A DNA stretch of 60,000 nt from Nematostella vectensis (Eukaryota; Cnidaria; Anthozoa; Actiniaria; Edwardsiidae): the NCBI RefSeq assembly GCF_932526225.1, contig NC_064044.1:8918801-8978800 (forward strand). Reading direction: 5' to 3'. The notes beneath the pieces were generated by a model. That model had not been told where the DNA came from and did no database searches. It saw nothing but the letters and a program-made list of their open reading frames with translations. Shown here piece after piece: positions 43,401-52,824 of this stretch (its first letter is position 1; each line of letters starts with the position of its first letter). A program made the position numbers and the translations under genes.

Positions 43401-46400
43401 CTCTCTACTGGTAAGACTGGCAGAGCTGGTAAGATTCACCAAAGAACTGATACATCCTGCCTGAACCGCGAACAAAAAACAACAATGAAAACATAAATGA
43501 TAATAGAGACAGTGTTTAACGACTTAAACATTTTCATTGCAGCTAGATCTCTATACAAAATGTGCTGGTTTAAGATTTCGCAATTTGAATTAATAACGAA
43601 AAGGAATATATCTAGCAAAAAAGTATTTATCCATAATCAGGTACTTGTGTGTTGAAACATTTGTAGACTGAGATAAAACGATTTAGTATTCAACAAAAAA
43701 CAACTCTGCTCCCGGAGAGCGGCTCAACACGAAACTTTAATCCATAAAAAAAACTGGCTTCAAAGACAACTTAGATTTATTTACAGCTTGCTTGTAAGAC
43801 ATACTGTCTTTAGAAGCCTAGTACCAGGCGTTTTACCGGTTTTCCTTTGCCCGGAGATGAGGCATTGTGTAGGCTGGGACGGGCTCTTGCCATCCACAGG
43901 AAACCCAACCAAAGGAAACCCGTTAAGAACGCCGGGTACAAGACTGGGTCTTTAGTGATTATATAATAGTATTAATGGCGATGATATCGGTTCGAGTTTA
44001 CCTTGATAAGCACATCAATTCTTTTGTCCACATATTCCTTGCCATCCTAAGGAAGTAAAGCCAAATAAAGTCAACTTGTTTATGATGCAAACCCGAGGCT
44101 ACAAAACCTCAAATCCCTAAATTCACGAATGAGAACGGCGAGACGACTAGGCGAGATAAGATATATTGGCCGAGAGGGAGAGTGGAACCAGTGGACATAC
44201 CAAACATTTGAAAGGATGTTGGTGAAGAGCTGCGATGGCCGAGTGGTTAAGGCGTTGGACTTGAAACCCAATGGGATCTTCCCTGCTTGCAGCGAAGGAC
44301 ACTTTTTTTCGTTAAAAGGCGAGGCGCATTCATTTGCAATCTATTTTTATCTTAATTTATTTTGTATCGCACGAGTTATTTCAATTCAATCAATCTGAAT
44401 CTTAAAAACCCCGACAATAACCAAAGCGTTCGGCTTAACCGTCCACGTGTGTAGTGTGTGTAGCGGGGGTTTGGTCGTGTTATGTAGAACGAAACCATAC
44501 GATGTTGGCTGTGCAATCTGGAACGAGGGCCCTCGCAACAAAAGACAAATAAGAACACAAGAAACATATTGGCTGTCGGTCTACCGGCTGTCGTAACTAC
44601 GAAATTGATTCCCGTCACACACAAAAAAAAACATTCGCGACTCGGATACGAAAAGCATGAAGTGAATTGGTGAAAACAGGTATAATTTTATTTATGATAT
44701 AATGCCGCACGACTAGCTCTGGACATTCTGTGACGTGAAACTCAGTGACGTGACATTGGTTCGATCAATTATAATTCTACTACACTTGTGCGCGAACTCA
44801 ATCACGCTCATAAAATGTACCTTCTCTGCAAGTTTGGGAAACTTAACTTGTGCGAACTCACACGCGCTCATACAATGTACCTTTTCTGCAAGTTTGGGCG
44901 TCTTAACTTGTGCGAGCTCACACACGCTCATACAATGTCCCTTCTCTGCAAGTTGGGCATCTTAACTCACACACTCACACGCGCTCATACAATGTACCTT
45001 TTCTGCAAGTTTGGGCATCTTAACTTGTGCGAACTCGCCCAGTTTCTTCATCTCTTCTGGGATCTCCGGTAAATCGAATGTGTTGGTGAGGTTGACGAAG
45101 GTCTGGCAAACACCGTATAGAAGCGTACTGTCCTCCTGATTCTATAAAACGCATTTAACCGTGCGTTAGTGGCATGTATACAGACGAAGAGGGATTTTTT
45201 CGGAAGGCTAGAAAACAGTCAAATCATGCGAAGTGAGTGGCAAACCCACGGCAAGGAGTGACGATCATGGCACGCTGCTCTCGTGTTTAAACAATCGGGT
45301 TTTTATGAGTAGGGACCATAGGACAAACAGAGCGACCTAATAACATTATGACTTTGGAGTATTGTCTGTAAAGAACGTAGATAAAGATATAGAACGCAGT
45401 CGCCAGTAATTCCGTGTTGTGATTGGTTAAAGTAGCATTAAACGCGAAACCGCGCTAAAGGGGTAGGGACGCCCCCTTTTCACGCCTCGAGAAGTTGGAA
45501 ATCAGAACCAAAATGGCGGACTAACCGTTAAGCAGAGCGATAGACACAAAATTTCCTAATAAAACTCTGAATGCGTCCTTTAGATCCCAAATTCGTCTTT
45601 CTCAACTTGATGTTTCTTTCTACCTTTGCTAGTTTATATGGAACCAAATATTCGATTTCGATAAGAAAATCCGATACGTCTTGACAGCTCGACGGCTGAG
45701 CGACAACTGAAGGGGTCGCTGCCCTGGGCACGCTTCTTTTATAGCGCGGTTAAGAAGACGTTTTATTTCGCGTTTAAGAAGACGTTCCGACCGTACTATA
45801 TCATCGCGTATTAAAGCAACATTGTCTCCAGTTTACTTCCGGAGGTCCGACGGAAACCTCAACCGTTAAAAGACAAAAGAATCTATTCGAATCCGAAATA
45901 TTTAACAGGTCATCCGCTCTAAATTAGCATTCACACCCTCAAAGAAACTTCCAATAGACACACTGCCTTCTATATTTTGAAATATTTTTCGTGTTTTCCG
46001 TTAAAAATCATCGGAGATTCTTACGTTATCGACCGGAAGTAAACTGGTGACCATGCGGCTTTAAGCGATGAGTTGATATTGTTGATAGTGAGAAGTGCCG
46101 GAGTGTAATTAGTATGTCATGATGAGGGATTACTGCGGGATTAGAGTATGATTAATGAGTAATTGGTAACGAATGATTAGTGCGTGTTTAGAGCTTAGTG
46201 GGTAATAAAGTTAGTGAGTGTCAATGGTTTAGCACAGTACGGCGTCTTCCGTGCAACAACGCAATTATTGAGGATTAGCATTACAACGCCTCTGTTTGCC
46301 TCGCTTGAAAGTTGTTTTTCGCGTCGTATGGTCGTAGAGTCGTATGGGCTTCTCCTTCTCAGGTCACGCGCGGCCAAAAACAAGATGGCGACACAAGTCA

Positions 46401-49400
46401 TCCTTGTAAATGAGGTGTGATTTAGAGAAAATGTGGGGCCCTTACATCAGGACTTTAAAAGCTGTCCTAATGTGGTGTGAAGGCGCCGCTTACCTTGGTC
46501 AAGTCCAGTAGGGCGTTCAGTGCTTGTGCGTCCCCTATAAATTGCTCCTGGAATAAAGGGGATACCAAGAGGACTGAGTAGCAATTCTCCTAACTGCTTT
46601 ATTGCTTAGCTATGTAAGGGTTAGGAGAATTAGGAGTTAGATTATCACAACGTATTTGAGTGCTTATGCATCCTCTATGAAATGCTATTGGAAAAGGGGA
46701 TTACCAAGAGGATTGAGTAGCAATTCCCCCTACTACTATATTGCTTGGTTATGTTAAAGATTATGAGGATTTGGAATGGAATAACCATAGGGTAATAGTA
46801 TCCAGGCGCTAATCCAATTATTGAGGGTAGGGTGGGGTGGGTGGGGGAGCTATTGCCTATGATATTGTGGTTGGGGCAATTGTTTCTTTTACGTACTATT
46901 AGCTTAATAATCACGCCAAGGATAGAAAGAAAAATTTCACAACTGATAGCTAAGTGAACTCATATAAATACTGTTTAGTTTAAGGGATGATCTGTGGAAC
47001 CGAATCTTATCGTGGCAATGTTAAAGCAAGCAAATTAAATCAACAAGGGGTGCATATATTTCGCTTAAGCAAGGAAGAAAAGAACAAATAAAAAGGTAGA
47101 GGGAAAGAAATTAAATCTAAAAGGATTTGGACAAAAAAAATTACTAAAAACAATAAGATACGAAAAAAGATGTTTTTTCTAAATGTGCAAATATATTTGT
47201 CCGTATAGAGTTTGGTAGCTAGTAATCAATCCCTGGAGACGTTTTGTTTACCTAGAAAATGAAACATGAAAAGCAACACAAACATGCGGACGATGGAAAA
47301 AACAATTTGTTGGTGACAGCTTTTCCTTATTTGAGGTTTCCTTATTTCTTTATTAATAATATTTATATTTATAATATTTAATAGCACTTTAGAATATTGC
47401 GACATGATGCATGGAAAACCCGAAAACTTTTAAAGAAAACAAATCACTTTTTTATTTTTTTGACAAGGCAACTAAGATAAAAAATTTTCTATATTGTCAG
47501 AAACTAGTATTAAAACAAGTATTAAGCAATTACGTGGGTAAATCTCGATGAATATGGATTACAGGTGTCCAGTCATACAATCACGTACACAGAAAGATTA
47601 TTAGTAGTTGTGCTATAACATCGCATGTATAAAAGTTTAAAAATTGTTTGAAGAGGTGTTTTATTTTTCCTCCCATTCGATCCCATAACCGCTGTGAAAG
47701 TTAACAACTGTGAAAAGCCTGACGAATTAACCCATGAAATAAAAGATCATTGAAAAAGCGAAATTATTACGTTTTTATTTTTTTATGTTAAAACAACAAT
47801 ATTATTAATTTTCAACTGATCTTATTTTTGGTTCATCTCTCAAAGTTTTCATCGTTAATATTTTCTATTGCACCTTGCACTCTTGGATTTCTGCAACTTG
47901 CGAAACAAAAAAATTACAAATAGAATCATTTACTAACTGTGTTTTCTTGGTCTTTGTGGATGGAAAATGTGTTCTGAGTACAAATAAATATTTGACCTTG
48001 GACAGGTTTGCAGGTGATATCTGCCAAAGTTTTGTTCTCCGATGCTCAAAATAATTATATTTGCTAGTTCGTGTTGTTCGACCTTGTTGAGCTTAAATGC
48101 GAAATGTTATTATTGCAATTTTGACAGCAAAATATAGCTCTGATAATAGCAATATATTCACGTCTGAATGACCGACTGGCAAGCCCGTATACTATAGGGT
48201 TTACCATGCTTGAGATGTAAACTAGAAAGCCGTACATTAGATAGACACGACGATTGAATGTCGGCTCCCCGAAAGCAGAGTCTAAATAATCCACCACGCT
48301 TACAGGTATCCAACACGCCGCAAAACACATAAACACTACAACCAGTGTCTTAGTAATCTTCGATTCCTTGACATGAGCGCGGAGTTCCTCGGTGTTAAGA
48401 TTTCCTTGGGTGGAGAAAACTTTGTTAGAGCGGTTGACTTCTCTGAGCACGGCTATGTAGCAGGTCGTAATGAGCGTCAGCGGTAGACCGATGTATGCGA
48501 CTTCAATGAAGGTTGTGTAGGGAATGTAGGCCTCAAATCTATACAGACACATAGCTTTGCCGGGCTGAAAGGCGTAACCACGAAAGGAGAAGAATAGAGG
48601 TGGGATTGAGCCGATTAGTGCGTTACACCACACGGCTAGAATGTAGACGAGAGTGCGGCGAGGCGTGAACTTGCTCGGGTACAACGCAGTCTTGACGATA
48701 CAGAAGAATCGATTCACGGAGACGAGTGCCATCGTGTGTAGCGATGCCAGGCCAAGTGTCAACACAAAGAATCCATGAGCGCGGCAGAACGACTCGCTGA
48801 AAATCCACTCGCCGTGAACGAGTGTTGCTAGCGAGTAAGGCATACACAGAGTTGCCATAAGGGCATCACTAACTGCCAGCGCTACCACGAACATATTGGA
48901 GATTGTCCTCAGCCGCGGCTTGCGGTAGACCGACGAAAAGACTAACAGGTTCCCAGACAAGCTAATAAACAGGACGGCACTCAAGAAGACGGACTCTAAC
49001 ACTACGACATATTCGCTACGAGAGCGCAACTCTGACTGAAGACGGTCTATCTCTGTAGCGTTCATTCTTACTAATAGCGCTTACTGAAAGCCTTCTGACA
49101 TACAGTTAGCGGTTGGATTGATTCCGGTTTTGAGCAAACAGGGTAGTGTCATAGTAAAGGCACACACTCCATCACGTACTTTTGCTATGACGGAATAAAG
49201 GCGCGCTTTTTATCTTGTATAGCACGCATGCGCAGTTGAAATTTAAAGATCGACCAATTCCGTGCGGTGTTGGAAAAATTTATCTATTCTTTGAGAGCAG
49301 ATGAATCGGAAAAGAGAGTTGCTATGTACTCAGCTAAGACGGATTAACTACCATAGGAAAAACAATAGCTCATAAAGGAGTTTCTTGTATATCTTTTTAT

Positions 49401-52400
49401 ATAATTACTATTGCATTGAAAATTGTTATGAAAAACGATGATGCCACAAGTCATAGAAGTAAGAATTACTTTTTAATTTTGACAGCAGATCCGACAGAAG
49501 CAAAAAAATGGCAAAGTTCAAGGTCGTGTTAGCTTATATTTGCTTGATTTTTTGCATAGATGTTCCTTGTGTAATATAAAACAAAATAAGCTTTAGTATT
49601 TTTGGGTAGATAATCCTTCTTGAGATATTGCAAATAGTAAGACTCTTGATTTGTCTGAAATTGCCCAATTTGCGAAATTGCGAAATTGTTCCTTTTTCAT
49701 GCTCTCAATCATATCTCAAGAATGGCAACTCAATCATATCTCAAGAATGGATTAGGGTTAAAAGTACAGCTACAAACCTGTGTTTATCATCGTCCTTAGG
49801 GAAAATTTAAACAGCCATCATAAGTGTAAGGGTTCCTTTTTTTTATAACGATAACTATTTGTATATGTACAATTATGATATTAGTATTACAGGTATGAGA
49901 AAATATAAAAAGTAAAATCTTAGATATTCGGGTCGGTTGTCATCATCATATCCAATCATATAACATCTGTGTGAGAAAACAAAAATTCAAGAAATGATTA
50001 TTACAGTGGTGATAATTTATGACAGCAAATTCACAACAGGGAATCGATAGGCAAACAACGATATAAAATCTGTAAAAAGTAATAAGTACAGCTCAGTGTT
50101 AATGGTTGTACGAAAGGATTTCTAGACCTCAATGTTGATGAGAAAATCTCAACACATTTGTCATAGCCTACAGTGCAATCTCTATGATGCCTGTTTAATG
50201 AAGGTAAGATATTTTCCTGCTAGCAGTGTTTTTTTTTTCTGTTTATTTCTAGAAGTTAACTTATTCCAGTCGCTTCTATCTTTTGCGTTTTTGTTTGTCA
50301 AACAAACAACGAAGAATACAAAAACGTGAAAGATAGACGAGACAGGGATAAATGAACTGCTAGAATCAAATATGAAGAAAGATCTGTTAGCAAGGCAAAA
50401 TATTAGGACAGATTCGATCAAATATGGAGAGGTCAATTAAATACGAGTGTCAAAATTTTTATCAAAATGAGTTTTCGCGAATACCTTTTTTTAATTATGA
50501 GCAAAGATAAGATTTTATGTTCGCATATCATGCGAGAAATTTCTCGGCCGGAGAAAAAATCCTCGATAGATGATAGTGTTAGAGGATGCGCAAATTAAAA
50601 GACTCCTTAAAGAAGTGAATTAATGATGGTGACCATTGTTTTTGCAGCTGAAACGTAGAATATCAATGTCACATATAGACAACTAGAGACAGGGAAATAT
50701 GGTTTTCCCCCTTTTTTCGCCATCGCGCGCTCATTTTTCCGGTCTGCCTTGGTCTTTAAGGTTGGTATAATGATAAACCAAGAACTATGAATTATACTAG
50801 TTATAATTTTTGGTGAGATCATTAAATGAACATTCTTGTTCGTCTCAAGAAATACGCTCAGGTGGCGGCACTACTAGGGCAGCTGATGGCTTTGCAAGCG
50901 TAATCTTAAGATACCGAAGTGCATAACAGAAATCGTAACTTATTAACTAATTCCGGCTATACGACTTTGGTGTGACATTTTTAAGTCAATAAGAAAAATA
51001 AAATTTTTCAAAATCAGCCTTAGTATAGAAGTTCTTTGGTTGTGTAGTTCAAAAAGAAATGCTAGAAAATGAAGATGAAACAATCGACTACGTTCATTTG
51101 CTTGTATCTGCACAGGGAGCTCACCTCTACGGTTTGTAAGTTGGTATGCCGTGACACGGAAGCCATTTCGCAGTCGAGACGGCCGTTAGACCGCTTACCA
51201 ATGAGAGAGCGCCAGAAAGCACCGGGCGCCGAAAAAGTAGACACGAGATACAAACGCACACGCACTAAATCAACAACAACGCAAAGCTAAAAAACAACTC
51301 TAACTTTGTTCAAATCGTAGAGGTGAGCTCCCTGTGTATCTGCATTTGGTACGTAAAAAGAAAACTATGCTTTTTCCAAATGATACATTTGACTGCGCAC
51401 CCCTCCCTCCCTCAGCTAATACTGTGTACGCGCCTGTTAAAGCCGCATTATCACCAGTTTACTTCCGGAGGTCCGACGGAAACCTCAACCGTTAAAAGAC
51501 AAAAGAATCTATTAGAATCCGAGATATTCAACAGGCCATCCGCTCTAAATTATCGATCACATCTTCAAAGAAACTTCCAATAGAGACACTGCTTTCAATA
51601 TTTTGAAATATTTTTCCGTTAAAAATCATCGGAGAATGGTACGTAATCGACCGGAAGTAAACTGGTGACAATGCGGCTTTAACTATGTCTAAAGACTGAA
51701 TCAGACAGCACGATTTAGTCGTATGCTACCTGCCTACGACATATCTAAGCCCTAAATTACACACTGCGACTTTCGTAAGCGAACGTCGTAGCAGAGTCGT
51801 AGGCTGATTTACACTCTACACTCGTATTGTAGAGGGAGTTGCGGGCAAATCGCATACGACTCTATGGCGCTGTCTAAGTCAGCCATAAAGGGCCAACCAT
51901 TTGATATCCGACAGGGGTAAATACTCCCGAAAGAAATCAAATAAACAAATATATCTAGAAAAAAAATAAACAATATATACTTGGCACAGGGATAATCCAG
52001 AGATAAAAAGTACAGCAGGCGAACTGGCCACCAAGAATCTAGCAGGAAACAAATATCTTACCTCCGTCAGATATCAAATGGTCGGTCCCTAACAGATACT
52101 ACAGTTCGACGTTATAGGGGGGATATAAGGTATTTCTAATAAGAGGTTATTTCCTTTGTTTACTCGTGAACTCCTTAGCGATGCTTCCAAACGCGTTGTT
52201 TGCTCAGAGAGGACAACATAACAACAAAAAAAACGAAACGATGAATCAAATAAAGTTATGAGAAGAGGACTTTGGTTAAACAGCTCAAATAGCCTTTCTT
52301 CCTATCGCAGTGTTATAGACTCCTGCACTTTTATTACTTGCTGCGGGGAAACTACAGAAATAATGGATGTTTACTCAATTTCATACAGATAGCACGACTT

Positions 52401-52801
52401 CTACGCATTAAACTATTAGCTTTATAAACAGTCACGTATTTTCATTTTTAATAAAAATAATTTTTCGTCGCCGTAAAAGGGCACAACATCCGGGTTCCTG
52501 CGGTGAATACCGTTTTCCCAGACATCCCCCCTATATTCTCTTCCTGATTCAAGTAACCCAAATCCCAGAAACCAAAAAAACAATTATTTTTCATCTTACA
52601 AAAAAAAAACGCTTTTTCTGTAACTTAGAACAGGACTATTTTTCTTATTATAGGGGGTACTTTCGTGGGGGTTTTAGTGGGGGTATTCTTTGCGGGGGAG
52701 GGCGGTTCGTTACCTTAACATCTGCGTCCATGGAGAGAAAGGACAATGCCTCTGCCGCCCATTTACGGGACTCGATCTCCTTCTTGGGCTTCGTCAGGTA
52801 G
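37441..52801 (-). CDS. unc45: UNC-45 myosin chaperone, UCS/armadillo region, 13 exons (partial)
   Basis: Exons in transcript order: 52714-52801, 46494-46547, 44998-45141, 44002-44046, 43390-43460, 42534-42600, 41811-41924, 40802-40852, 39622-39686, 38897-39014, 38485-38576, 37996-38059, 37441-37560. Phases join throughout (about 364 residues). Landmarks of UNC-45 are ESRKWAAEALSFLSMDADVK, KAVQALAKIAITMNPEIAFPG, GLLQYEALMALTNLAQLNDD, ASTECMCNMIL and KHRGAHVVANMM. In the family the UCS armadillo domain binds and folds the myosin motor, with HSP90 on an N-terminal TPR domain. That TPR part lies beyond the right edge, past a satellite-filled intron. The C-terminal exon is not found; a 38-bp candidate at 37325-37362 (LLVTNFLLPLSS) is weak. 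The intron after 40802-40852 appears to use a GC donor. Confidence 0.92.
37563..37880. repeat. degenerate tandem repeat next to an unc-45 acceptor
   Basis: About nine units of 28-33 bp (ATACACTTTAAATAGACGGCA) start 3 bp from the acceptor of exon 37441-37560. The unit is intronic only. Confidence 0.8.
38390..38484. repeat. decayed duplicate of unc-45 exon 38485-38576 with its donor
   Basis: On the minus strand GTCGACTCAACGGCAGGGCG ... GGTGTCTACAAG/GTAAC mirrors the true exon GTCGATTCACCGACTGAGCG ... GGTCTACAAAG/GTAAG. The copy has indels and is no longer in frame, so it is a dead exon copy. Confidence 0.7.
40391..40723. mobile_element. MITE-like element in unc-45 intron
   Basis: Left end CAGCCCCATACCCAGGG, right end (complement) AGGCCCGTACCCAGGG; G-runs inside near 40450 and 40675. 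No ORF. Confidence 0.55.
41012..41252. mobile_element. inverted-repeat element in unc-45 intron
   Basis: TGCCTCGCGCACAGGTAGCC near 41012 pairs with GGCTACCTGTGCCTCGCGAG near 41230. No ORF; probably a MITE. Confidence 0.55.
41925..42390. repeat. acceptor-derived 99-bp tandem repeat (unc-45)
   Basis: Four near-identical units of about 99 bp follow exon 41811-41924 on its upstream side (minus strand). Each holds the first about 35 bp of the exon (GCGTTGCTGAGTCTCGCTGA), the CCAG acceptor and about 60 bp of intron. Each decoy exon piece leads into GGTATACTACC instead of the coding continuation. Confidence 0.92.
42720..43389. repeat. donor-derived 28-30-bp minisatellite (unc-45)
   Basis: About 24 units, read on the minus strand as CACCCTTTCCAG/GTAACTACC. 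The true exon end is GATTTCCAG/GTAACTACC at 43390/43389, so each unit repeats the donor. Confidence 0.92.
44229..44294 (+). pseudogene. tRNA-Ser(UGA)-like gene lacking the T arm
   Basis: GCTGCGATGGCCGAGTGGTT, GGCGTTGGACTTGAAA and CCCAA match a eukaryotic tRNA-Ser(TGA) through the anticodon arm. The region that should hold the end of the variable arm and the T arm (box B) is deleted. The 3' acceptor strand TTGCAGC still pairs with GCTGCGA, and a T7 terminator follows at 44303. The anticodon stem has one A-C mismatch. Without box B it is very probably a pseudogene. Confidence 0.8.
44770..44997. repeat. donor-derived 60-bp tandem repeat (unc-45)
   Basis: Three to four units read on the minus strand as GAGTTCGCACAAGTTAAG...CAAACTTGCAGAAAAG/GTACATT. 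The same sequence ends exon 44998-45141, where it encodes EFAQVKMPKLAEK. The decoys keep the exon frame closely (EFAQVKTPKLAEK, EFAQVKFPKLAEK) and each has a GTACATT donor. Confidence 0.93.
45811..46064. mobile_element. TTAA-flanked MITE, copy 1
   Basis: TTAAAGCAACATTGTCTCCA and GTTTACTTCCGG on the left, CCGGAAGTAAACTGGTGACC and ATGCGGCTTTAA on the right. TTAA ends are typical of piggyBac-type insertion. A close copy lies at 51437-51682. Confidence 0.75.
46548..46790. repeat. duplication spanning the acceptor of unc-45 exon 46494-46547
   Basis: The exon end plus acceptor plus about 80 bp of intron (GTGCTTGTGCGTCCCCTATA ... AAGAGGACTGAGTAGCAATT) is repeated about 137 bp further on as GTGCTTATGCATCCTCTATG ... 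AAGAGGATTGAGTAGCAATT. Confidence 0.82.
46790..48063. other. unc-45 intron, left of the GPCR
   Basis: AT-rich sequence with no gene or clear repeat. It may contain the 3' UTR of the minus-strand GPCR; AATAAA-like signals occur, but none could be singled out. Confidence 0.4.
48064..49065 (-). CDS. intronless class A (rhodopsin-like) GPCR, melatonin-receptor-like
   Basis: A single 333-codon frame with seven hydrophobic segments. Class A landmarks: N39 in LSGNLLVF (TM1), D67 in LAVSDAL (TM2), C94 and C173 for the loop disulfide, NRF 118-120 in place of DRY, CWIP 251-254 (TM6), NPIVY 289-293 (TM7) and a Cys pair at 313-314 after helix 8. NR(F/Y) instead of DRY occurs in melatonin receptors, which this resembles; the ligand is unknown. 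Position 7.43 is Tyr, so it is not an opsin. It lies inside the unc-45 intron between exons 52714-52801 and 46494-46547, on the same strand. Intronless GPCRs usually arise by retroposition; that is inference here. Confidence 0.95.
   Translation of the reverse strand: MNATEIDRLQSELRSRSEYVVVLESVFLSAVLFISLSGNLLVFSSVYRKPRLRTISNMFVVALAVSDALMATLCMPYSLATLVHGEWIFSESFCRAHGFFVLTLGLASLHTMALVSVNRFFCIVKTALYPSKFTPRRTLVYILAVWCNALIGSIPPLFFSFRGYAFQPGKAMCLYRFEAYIPYTTFIEVAYIGLPLTLITTCYIAVLREVNRSNKVFSTQGNLNTEELRAHVKESKITKTLVVVFMCFAACWIPVSVVDYLDSAFGEPTFNRRVYLMYGFLVYISSMVNPIVYGLASRSFRREYIAIIRAIFCCQNCNNNISHLSSTRSNNTN
49066..51111. other. unc-45 intron, right of the GPCR
   Basis: Presumably carries the GPCR promoter just right of 49065. 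A degraded relative of the 12950-13255 element lies at about 49540-49800. Otherwise AT-rich with no supported gene. Confidence 0.4.
51112..51335. mobile_element. hAT-type MITE with 8-bp target duplication
   Basis: ACAGGGAGCTCACCTCTACG at the left is repeated inverted at the right (25 of 26 over the arm). GTATCTGC stands on both sides (51104-51111 and 51336-51343). An 8-bp duplication with CAGGG-type ends fits the hAT superfamily. 224 bp, no transposase. Confidence 0.85.
51437..51682. mobile_element. TTAA-flanked MITE, copy 2
   Basis: TTAAAGCCGCATTATCACCA at the left is nearly a perfect inverted repeat of TGGTGACAATGCGGCTTTAA at the right. The inside matches 45811-46064. No ORF; non-autonomous. 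Confidence 0.8.
51888..52090. mobile_element. MITE with 29-bp terminal inverted repeats
   Basis: GGGCCAACCATTTGATATCC and (complement of the right end) GGGACCGACCATTTGATATC. A fragment with the same CGACCATTTGATATCT core is in RTK intron 8 near 16655. Confidence 0.75.
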
Positions 52802-52824
52802 CTAAAACACGGGAAGAAATACAC

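Noticed and set aside
44129-44398. coding ORF across the tRNA-like sequence
   Set aside because: It is only a read-through of the tRNA-derived segment in one frame, with no other support.
48064-49065. opsin identity for the GPCR
   Set aside because: The retinal lysine of TM7 is absent; the position is Tyr.
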